Below are positions 1 through 5,289 of a stretch of DNA of 6,322 nt, piece by piece. The translations under genes and the position numbers were made by a program. Below the pieces are notes generated by a model. That model had not been told where the DNA came from. It searched no databases and saw only the letters and a program-made list of their open reading frames with translations. Within the stretch, counting starts at the first letter, position 1. The number at the start of each line of letters is the position of its first letter. Origin of the DNA: Phycisphaerales bacterium UBA7708 (lineage in GTDB: Bacteria; Planctomycetota; Phycisphaerae; Sedimentisphaerales; Anaerohalosphaeraceae); contig DLFY01000107.1 of the NCBI GenBank assembly GCA_002482415.1, forward strand, positions 1,438 through 7,759, written 5' to 3'.

Positions 1-782
1 AGGGCTTCGCCTTCGACGTCTTCTGCGATGATCAGCAGGGGGCGTTTGCTCTTGGCGGCCGCTTCCAGCAGGGGAACGATTTTAGCAACGTTGCTGATTT
101 TGTCTTCGAAAACCAGAATGTACGGTTTGTCGAGCTGACAGGTCATGTTATCGGGATTGGTGACAAAATGGGGTGACAAATAGCCGCGGTCAAACTGCAT
201 CCCTTCGACGTATTCGACGGTGGTGTCGAGGCTCTTGCCTTCTTCGATGGTGATGACGCCGTCTTTGCCGACCCGCAGGAACGCCTCGGCCATCTTTTCG
301 CCGATTTCAGTGTCATTATTGGCGCTGATAGAAGCGATATTGACAATGTCCGTCTTTTTGGCGGCATTGATGGGCTGAGCCTGTCCCTTCAAAGCTTCCA
401 CCGCAGCGGCGACAGCCTTCTGGATACCGCGATTCAAACCCATCGCATCGGCACCGGCGGCCAGGTTTTTGAAGGCCTCTTTGAAAATTGCCTCCGTTAA
501 CACGGTCGCGGTGGTGGTGCCATCGCCGGCAATTTTGGAGGTCTTGCTGGCGGCTTCTTTGACCAGTTTGGCACCCATGTTTTCGGTTTTGTCAACCAGT
601 TCGATTTCCTCGGCGACAGTGACACCATCCTTGGTCACGGTCGGACCACCCCAGCCTTTGTCAATGATTGCACAACGGCCGCGAGGACCCAAAGTGGATT
701 TGACCGCGGCTGCCAGCTTTTCGACGCCGGCCAGCAGGGCGGTTCTTGCATCGTTTTCAAACGATAAGTTTTTTGCTGCCAT
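1..782 (-). CDS. groEL: Chaperonin GroEL, 60 kDa subunit (N-terminal 260 codons, partial)
   Basis: Cytoplasmic ATP-driven folding chaperonin forming double heptameric rings. The protein starts [20 protein letters not shown] and follows E. coli GroEL without gaps through the equatorial domain. Visible motifs are LGPRGR (31-36), TKDGVTVA (50-57, with D52) and [10 protein letters not shown] (86-95, with D87); D52 and D87 are the ATP-hydrolysis aspartates of the family. The intermediate domain and the first part of the apical domain follow, with [14 protein letters not shown] near 193-206, then [10 protein letters not shown] where the window ends; about half of the usual ~545 residues is present. 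The ATG at 782-780 is preceded by AAAGGAGAGG (800-791), supporting this start. There is no groES in the 382 bases upstream and no CIRCE operator is seen. Odd point: His205 sits where E. coli has Tyr203 in the substrate/GroES-binding face. Family assignment is essentially certain; whether it is the main or a paralogous GroEL cannot be told. Confidence 0.97.
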   Translation of the reverse strand, partial: MAAKNLSFENDARTALLAGVEKLAAAVKSTLGPRGRCAIIDKGWGGPTVTKDGVTVAEEIELVDKTENMGAKLVKEAASKTSKIAGDGTTTATVLTEAIFKEAFKNLAAGADAMGLNRGIQKAVAAAVEALKGQAQPINAAKKTDIVNIASISANNDTEIGEKMAEAFLRVGKDGVITIEEGKSLDTTVEYVEGMQFDRGYLSPHFVTNPDNMTCQLDKPYILVFEDKISNVAKIVPLLEAAAKSKRPLLIIAEDVEGEA

Positions 783-942
783 AACTTCTGCCTCTCCTTT
801 ATTAAATGAGTAAAGCGACAGTTTTTTCTTTTTGAAGGGAATACTGCAAATCAAATACCAGGTTTTTTTAAACCTCTATTAGTGTCCCATAAAATATTTA
901 TAAGTCGTTGTTGTATCTATGGATGTGTATATTGAAAAATAT

Positions 943-959
943 TTTTGAATTATTCAAAA
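943..959. repeat. AT-rich inverted repeat in divergent promoter region
   Basis: Perfect arms TTTTGAA and TTCAAAA around the 3-base centre TTA. It lies about 160 bases before the groEL start and 205 before the porin start. It could be a regulator site, but AT-rich DNA produces such repeats by chance. Confidence 0.35.
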
Positions 960-1013
960 TTATCTCATTGGGTAGCCGTCTGCCACTTTGTAACACTGAA
1001 AATGGGGTTGGAT

Positions 1014-1026
1014 TGCCAACTTGGCA
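1014..1026. repeat. 13-bp perfect palindrome upstream of the porin
   Basis: TGCCAA-C-TTGGCA is an exact inverted repeat around a single central base. It overlaps a second possible hairpin, GTTGG (1007-1011) with CCAAC (1016-1020), so the two foldings exclude each other. Position about 140 bases before the porin start suits an operator; this is inference. Confidence 0.4.
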
Positions 1027-1044
1027 GTTTGAATTGGGAAACCT

Positions 1045-1056
1045 AGGAAGCTTCCT
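1045..1056. repeat. 12-bp perfect palindrome upstream of the porin
   Basis: AGGAAGCTTCCT is fully self-complementary. Its centre is about 30 bases, near three helical turns, from the centre of the palindrome at 1014-1026, so both would face the same side of the DNA. The two palindromes differ in sequence, so a shared binding protein is not implied. Confidence 0.35.
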
Positions 1057-1115
1057 CAAACAAAAAGAATAAAGGAATTAATTTGGAAAGACGATTTCGC
1101 TATCGGTATTTACCT

Positions 1116-1129
1116 CGGATTGTTATCCG
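1116..1129 (+). repeat. Short hairpin CGGAT-TGTT-ATCCG before the porin
   Basis: Perfect 5-base arms around TGTT, directly followed by TATAAAA (1130-1136), a possible -10 element. It could be an operator touching the porin promoter or a chance hairpin. Confidence 0.3.
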
Positions 1130-1164
1130 TATAAAACCTTATTGTATTATTTTGGAGAAATAAG

Positions 1165-2472
1165 ATGCGAAGGATTGTGATTTTAATAACGATTGGATGT
1201 GTTGCAGGACTGAGCAGTGTGGTTCGCGGCGATGAGATTGATGAGCTTCGCCAGCAGATGCAGAATCAATATAAAGCGATGCAAGATATCCAGAAAAAGC
1301 TGATTGAGCTGGAGAAAAAACAAGTTCAGCAGGACGAGCAAATCAAGGCGGCTGCTGCCAGCAAAGAAACCTTTAAGGTTCCAGATACTCTGAAATGGGC
1401 GGAGAAGATCAAATTTTATGGTGACTTCCGTTTCCGTTTTGACCAAACCGAGCAGGAAAAAAATGGTGTTCAGCAAAAAGGGCAGGCCAAGGGCATGGTT
1501 CGTTTTCGCCTTGGAATGACGATGAACATCAATGAAGATATGGATGTTTATGGCAGGCTGGCGTCGGGCTCCGGAGCCGAGCCGACATCGACCAACTTTA
1601 CACTGGGCGAAAACTGGGCGAAAAGCAATCTCTGGCTGGAGCGGGCCTACATGGACTGGCATCCGAAATCCATTGAGGGTTTGCATGTGCTGGTTGGTAA
1701 AATGGGTATGCCGTTCTATTTGGTTAATGATTTGATTTGGGACAGCGACGTCAATCCGGAAGGCGGAGCGATTCAATATACCTGGAAGCCTGCCGATAAT
1801 ATGGAAGCATTCGTCAACGGCGGCGGATTCTGGATTGAAGAAAGTTCCAGTGATGCGGAAATCGCGATGTGGGCCATTCAGGGCGGGATGAAATATCACC
1901 TGAATAAGGAGAAACAGGAATATCTGGCTGCCGGTGCGACCTATTATGATTATGCCAACATCAAGGGCGACGAAATTGAATCATACGACGGCAAATCCGC
2001 TCGCGGCGGCAATACCGCCACCAAGGTCGGGTCGGACTATTTCTATGATTATGATTATAATCTGGTCGAGTTATTCGCCGAATACGGCCATACGATGTTC
2101 GGATTGCCTTCGGGACTGCATGCCCAGTATGTCAACAATACGGCATCGGGTGTATCCGCCGACACGGCCTGGCTGATTGGCTACCGGTTGAACAAGGCCA
2201 AGAAGGCCGGCTCATGGCAGTTTACATATGATTACCGCGAAGCCCAGCGGGATTCGGTGCTGGGTGCGTTTGCCGAGATCGATTTCATCAATGGCGGCGT
2301 GGGCGGCCGGGGACATCGTTTTGGCTGGAAGTATCAGTTTACCGACACTATCCAGGGTGGATTGTACTACTTCTTGGCCGACCGTGCCCGGTCTGTGTCA
2401 ACTTACGGGGCACCCAACAAGGCCGACGACGAGTACCAGCGTATTCGAGCGGAACTGGTCATTACGTTCTAA
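1165..2472 (+). CDS. Putative outer-membrane porin with N-terminal coiled coil
   Basis: 435-residue exported protein. Residues 1-22 form a signal peptide (RR, then a hydrophobic run ending SSVVRG). Residues 23-62 are a charged, Gln/Lys/Glu-rich coiled coil (EIDELRQQMQNQYKAMQDIQ and on), as seen in trimeric porins with a periplasmic stalk. From about residue 83 (KFYGDFRFRFDQ) to the end the chain alternates polar and aromatic residues in amphipathic beta strands (RFRLGMTMNI, LWLERAYMDW, HRFGWKYQF, QGGLYYFLADRARS) and ends in ELVITF. A terminal Phe is the usual signal for outer-membrane barrel insertion. These features fit the 'putative porin' group (Porin_5-like) and suggest passive or semi-selective uptake of small solutes; the substrate cannot be read. 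GGAGA 6 bases before the ATG supports the start. A terminator follows at once, so it is probably transcribed alone. The neighbouring secreted glycosidase hints at oligosaccharide uptake, which is inference. Confidence 0.85.
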   Translation: MRRIVILITIGCVAGLSSVVRGDEIDELRQQMQNQYKAMQDIQKKLIELEKKQVQQDEQIKAAAASKETFKVPDTLKWAEKIKFYGDFRFRFDQTEQEKNGVQQKGQAKGMVRFRLGMTMNINEDMDVYGRLASGSGAEPTSTNFTLGENWAKSNLWLERAYMDWHPKSIEGLHVLVGKMGMPFYLVNDLIWDSDVNPEGGAIQYTWKPADNMEAFVNGGGFWIEESSSDAEIAMWAIQGGMKYHLNKEKQEYLAAGATYYDYANIKGDEIESYDGKSARGGNTATKVGSDYFYDYDYNLVELFAEYGHTMFGLPSGLHAQYVNNTASGVSADTAWLIGYRLNKAKKAGSWQFTYDYREAQRDSVLGAFAEIDFINGGVGGRGHRFGWKYQFTDTIQGGLYYFLADRARSVSTYGAPNKADDEYQRIRAELVITF

Positions 2473-2498
2473 GTCAAGCTCTATTGACCTGAACTCAC

Positions 2499-2527
2499 AA
2501 AGCCCGGCCATTCAGTCGGGCTTTTTT
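2499..2527 (+). terminator. Rho-independent terminator of the porin gene
   Basis: Perfect 8-base arms AAAGCCCG (2499-2506) and CGGGCTTT (2517-2524), a 10-base loop, and a run of six T (2522-2527). It begins 26 bases after the porin stop codon and separates the porin from the downstream glycosidase. Confidence 0.93.
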
Positions 2528-2528
2528 A

Positions 2529-2557
2529 TTGCAAAAAGAGGATGAAATGGATATAGT
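2529..2557 (+). promoter_or_regulatory. Candidate sigma70-type promoter for the GH30 gene
   Basis: TTGCAA (2529-2534) and TATAGT (2552-2557) are separated by exactly 17 bases, matching the consensus at 4 and 5 of 6 positions. It sits just after the porin terminator and would give a leader of about 60 bases before the ATG at 2623. Read by eye only. Confidence 0.45.
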
Positions 2558-2575
2558 TTAAAACGGCAAGAGAAT

Positions 2576-2585
2576 GGGGAGGTGA
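2576..2585 (+). promoter_or_regulatory. Orphan strong Shine-Dalgarno sequence in the GH30 leader
   Basis: GGGGAGGTGA is a near-perfect match to the anti-SD of 16S rRNA but lies about 37 bases before the preferred ATG (2623) and about 20 before the GTG at 2605. The ATG at 2585 overlaps it and would give only seven codons (MSCFYYQ). CTG at 2590 is well placed and in frame with the GH30 gene but is a very rare start. The AAGG at 2613-2616, 6 bases before ATG 2623, is the likelier working site. Confidence 0.35.
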
Positions 2586-2622
2586 TGTCCTGTTTTTATT
2601 ATCAGTGAAATTAAGGTGTAAA

Positions 2623-5073
2623 ATGACGGGTATATTTCGCTATATCATTGCAATGAGTATTCTTCTCTGTGCCGCAGTGGGGCATGCTCGTCAACTGCCG
2701 GTTCGTTTTGGTCTGCAACTGCATCTGGCGGCCGATCAGATTGCCGGACTTTCCGATGGTCAGACGATATCATCCTGGTCTGATTTATCCGGCAAGGGAA
2801 GACATGCAGTGCAAACCGCGGAATCAGCAAGGCCGGTATACAAATCCCATGTTCTGAATGACCTTCCGGCGGTTCGATTTGATGGAATCGATGATTATCT
2901 GACAGTACCTGAAGTCACGGGAATACGAACAGTCTTTCTGGTTTTTAAAGAAGATGCAAATGCGACAGCCAGCAATCGCAGTATTCTGGGGCATTCCAGC
3001 GCCACCTGTTTTCATCGCGGCTGGCCCAGGCAAATCTGGTCTGATATGTACACGGATAGCGAGGTCAAAAATGGCATTACGAAAATCAATCGTGAAATAG
3101 TGGATGGCAAAGCCGTCAATGTGCCGACTGATTTTGTAATTTTGTCCGTTGCCACGACCGGTGCAACGCGCGTCAATCAAATCACGCGGGATCGCTGGTT
3201 TGGTGAGCGAGTCTGGGACGGGGATATTGCCGAGATTATTCTCTATTCACGGCTGCTGACGGCGGCGGAGGAAGACGAGGTCGGTGCCTATCTGCAGGAA
3301 AAATATGGAATTGATGCGGGATATCCATCGTCTGAAGCGGGGGCTTATGTACGCTGTGTTCCCGCCGGGACGGGCGGTTTGAACTTGTTTTCCAGCTCTG
3401 CACCTCAGTTGACTGTCACCGTGGATGTACAGACTATGCATCAAAAGATGCAGTCGTTCGGGGCATCGGACTGCTGGTCAATCCAATACGTCGGCAACTG
3501 GCCTTCGACTAAAACCAACGGGATTGCGGACCTGCTTTTCAGCAAAGATCTGGATTATAACAATAAACCTCGCGGTATTGGTTTATCCCTGTGGAGAGTG
3601 AATCTTGGGGCTGGAAGTGCACGGCAGAGCAATATCTATGATGCATGGCGAAGGGCGGATTGTTACTTCAATTCGAACTTTTCCGGATACGACTGGACAC
3701 GATGTTCCGGCCAGCGCAGTTTTCTCCAGAAAGCCAGGGCCCGGGGTGTCGAGCACTTCCTGGCTTTTTCCAACAGTCCCCCGATCAATATGACCAAAAA
3801 TGGCAATGCATTCTGCGATTCTTCTGTTGGGACGACCAACCTTGCCGATGATCAATATGATGATTTTGCGAACTATCTGGCGACGGTCGTGGAGCGGTTC
3901 CGTACAGTCGAAGGCATTGACTTTGACTCTATCAGCCCCATCAACGAACCCCAGTGGGACTGGAATGATGATTCAGGTCGGCCGGGTTATTCTTCACAAG
4001 AGGGCTGTCGGTACAGTTCCTCGAATATAAAGACCCTGGTGGATGCACTTTCTGCTGCCCTGGTGAGTCGGGGACTCAAGACTCAAATCGAGATTTGTGA
4101 GTCCGGCGAGCTTCAGGATTTGAATAAGTATCGCTGGTATGATTTAAATTATATCTACGATTTTTTCAATACGTCCAGTTCCCGTTTTATCGGGTATAAT
4201 TCCAATGTGCGAGGGACCATTTCCAGTCATAGCTACTGGAGTGATTCTGCGGGGCAGGTGACATCGGTGCGTCAGTCTCTGGCCAATACGCTGACCAATT
4301 ACAATCTGGGATATGCGCAAACGGAATTTTGCATTCTGGGCGATTATGGTCCGGGCAGGGACCTGGGGATTGATCCGGCCCTGTGGATTGCCCGGGTAAT
4401 TCATACGGATCTTGCGGTGGGAGAAGCCCAGAGCTGGCAGTGGTGGCTGGGGGTATCTCCGTATGATTATAAGGATGGCCTGATCTATTGTGACTATAAC
4501 ACAACCGACGGCAATTATTATCCATCCAAAATGCTGTGGGCGATGGGGAATTACAGTCGATTTATCCGACCGGGGATGTATCGGGTCGATGTGCGGCGCT
4601 CGGATAATAAAACGCCTGCGGATGTTGAAAACGATTTAATGGTCTCCGGGTATTACAGTTTCGCCCATCATGCCGCGGTACTGGTATTTGTCAATTATGC
4701 ATCGGAAATCAGAGTCGTCAAGGCCCAATTCGTTAATTTGCCCGCAGGCAAAACAGTGGATTATATGGTTCCGTATGTGACAGCAGGCAATGTGATTGCT
4801 TCCGACAGTTTGACTCCCTATCAGGCCCTGAGTCCCGGCGATGTATTTCGGATTCCGGCCAGGTCTGTTGTCACCGTGGTTGGATTGCAGGATATTCCGG
4901 GGGATATCAACAGGGACCGCAGGGTGGACAGCATGGATTTATCGATTTTGACAGGCAACTGGCTGAATACAAATTGTGGAACATGCAATCGCGCCGATTT
5001 GGACAATAATCATAGGGTTGATATACAGGATTTTGCACAACTGGCGACAAACTGGTTGTTCGGGATGATATAA
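2623..5073 (+). CDS. Secreted LamG-GH30 glycoside hydrolase with C-terminal dockerin-like domain
   Basis: 816 residues from ATG 2623; an in-frame GTG at 2605 would add six residues, but ATG is preferred because AAGG lies 6 bases before it and it starts a clean signal peptide (1-22, ending AAVGHA). Residues ~24-230 form a LamG/concanavalin-like fold (WSDLSGKGRHAVQ, AVRFDGIDDYL, GDIAEIILYSRLLTAAE), probably for carbohydrate binding. From ~260 comes a GH30 (beta/alpha)8 barrel: QSFGASDCWSIQ, LSLWRVNLGAGS, FLAFSNSPPINMTKNG, SPINEPQWDW with the probable acid/base E442, and YAQTEFCILG with the probable nucleophile E568. A beta-sandwich follows to ~750. Residues 760-816 hold two dockerin-like calcium loops, DINRDRRVDSMD and DLDNNHRVDIQD, each with Asp/Asn at 1, 3, 5, 9 and 12 (second loop D, D, N, D, D) and followed by a LxxNWL helix. 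The motif set resembles endo-beta-1,6-galactanases, but another GH30 activity (xylanase, glucosidase) is possible. Acts outside the cell or at its surface on a polysaccharide. Confidence 0.9.
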   Translation: MTGIFRYIIAMSILLCAAVGHARQLPVRFGLQLHLAADQIAGLSDGQTISSWSDLSGKGRHAVQTAESARPVYKSHVLNDLPAVRFDGIDDYLTVPEVTGIRTVFLVFKEDANATASNRSILGHSSATCFHRGWPRQIWSDMYTDSEVKNGITKINREIVDGKAVNVPTDFVILSVATTGATRVNQITRDRWFGERVWDGDIAEIILYSRLLTAAEEDEVGAYLQEKYGIDAGYPSSEAGAYVRCVPAGTGGLNLFSSSAPQLTVTVDVQTMHQKMQSFGASDCWSIQYVGNWPSTKTNGIADLLFSKDLDYNNKPRGIGLSLWRVNLGAGSARQSNIYDAWRRADCYFNSNFSGYDWTRCSGQRSFLQKARARGVEHFLAFSNSPPINMTKNGNAFCDSSVGTTNLADDQYDDFANYLATVVERFRTVEGIDFDSISPINEPQWDWNDDSGRPGYSSQEGCRYSSSNIKTLVDALSAALVSRGLKTQIEICESGELQDLNKYRWYDLNYIYDFFNTSSSRFIGYNSNVRGTISSHSYWSDSAGQVTSVRQSLANTLTNYNLGYAQTEFCILGDYGPGRDLGIDPALWIARVIHTDLAVGEAQSWQWWLGVSPYDYKDGLIYCDYNTTDGNYYPSKMLWAMGNYSRFIRPGMYRVDVRRSDNKTPADVENDLMVSGYYSFAHHAAVLVFVNYASEIRVVKAQFVNLPAGKTVDYMVPYVTAGNVIASDSLTPYQALSPGDVFRIPARSVVTVVGLQDIPGDINRDRRVDSMDLSILTGNWLNTNCGTCNRADLDNNHRVDIQDFAQLATNWLFGMI

Positions 5074-5145
5074 GCCGGTTTATCACATGGACCAGGGGGA
5101 AACAACACATAAAGCGGACAATGCGTAGCATAGAATGTGACAAAT

Positions 5146-5159
5146 CCGTCTGTTGACGG
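5146..5159 (+). repeat. Stem-loop downstream of the GH30 gene, overlapping a -35 element
   Basis: CCGTC-TGTT-GACGG, perfect 5-base arms with a 4-base loop, 73 bases after the GH30 stop. No T run follows directly (TTTT only at 5171-5174), so it is at best a weak terminator. Its right arm forms most of the TTGACG box of the next promoter, so it may instead be an operator or chance. Confidence 0.4.
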
Positions 5160-5181
5160 CACAATTCTGGTTTTAGATAAT
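5153..5181 (+). promoter_or_regulatory. Sigma70-type promoter for the carboxylesterase gene
   Basis: TTGACG (5153-5158) and GATAAT (5176-5181) match the -35 and -10 consensus at five of six positions each with an optimal 17-base spacer. Transcription would start near 5188 and leave a leader of about 100 bases before the ATG at 5290. This is the best promoter in the window and suggests the esterase is transcribed apart from the GH30 gene. Confidence 0.6.
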
Positions 5182-5209
5182 TTTCACTTCTTGTGTAACT
5201 TTTCTGCTT

Positions 5210-5230
5210 TTATCGGGTATTACCTGATAA
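5210..5230 (+). promoter_or_regulatory. Leader hairpin upstream of the carboxylesterase
   Basis: Arms TTATCGGGT (5210-5218) and ACCTGATAA (5222-5230) pair over nine bases with one G-U, around a 3-base loop. GATAA (5226-5230) can also pair with TTATC at 5239-5243, and GGAT (5231-5234) with ATCC (5241-5244), so alternative foldings exist. It lies about 22 bases after the predicted transcription start. No T run follows, so it is not a standard terminator; a palindromic operator or an RNA regulatory hairpin is possible. Confidence 0.4.
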
Positions 5231-5289
5231 GGATTATTTTATCCCTGTTGTTTTAGCGGGTTAATCAGTCTTATTATCGAGTTTACTGG

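Larger units (their letters stand above)
783..1164. other. Divergent intergenic region between groEL and the porin gene
   Basis: AT-rich, without a convincing ORF in any frame and without groES. It must carry the promoters of both divergent genes, but none is clear. For the porin the best candidates are TTGGAA (1083-1088) with TATTTA (1107-1112, 18-base spacer) or TTTACC (1109-1114) with TATAAA (1130-1135, short 15-base spacer). For groEL I see no well-spaced pair. A strong SD, GGAGA (1154-1158), lies 6 bases before the porin ATG. Several inverted repeats are present: 860-875 (AGGTTT/AAACCT, loop of four), 943-959, 1014-1026, 1045-1056 and 1116-1129. The heat-shock CIRCE element (TTAGCACTC-N9-GAGTGCTAA) was looked for and is absent. 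Confidence 0.8.

Noticed and set aside
469..813. 114-codon plus-strand ORF over the start of groEL
   Set aside because: It is antisense to unmistakable GroEL sequence and has no family resemblance or good ribosome site.
1120..1130. Resemblance of ATTGTTATCCG to half of the lac operator
   Set aside because: Only about 11 bases match one half-site, there is no lacI or lac gene nearby, and the local hairpin explains the symmetry.
783..1164. Hidden groES or small RNA gene
   Set aside because: No frame gives a GroES-like protein, and the inverted repeats lack a T run that would mark an sRNA terminator.
1183..1899. 238-codon minus-strand ORF inside the porin gene
   Set aside because: Antisense shadow; the plus-strand reading has a signal peptide, barrel pattern, SD and terminator, while this one has none of these.
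2585..2608. Leader peptide MSCFYYQ as a true gene
   Set aside because: Its ATG overlaps the SD core so spacing is wrong; kept only as a possibility in the findings.
4907..5164. 85-codon minus-strand ORF at the GH30 end and downstream gap
   Set aside because: It mostly lies antisense to the dockerin repeats, with no recognisable domain or ribosome site.
5146..5180. Rho-independent terminator after the GH30 gene
   Set aside because: The stem is only five pairs and the T-rich stretch is 11 bases away; promoter function of the same bases is better supported.
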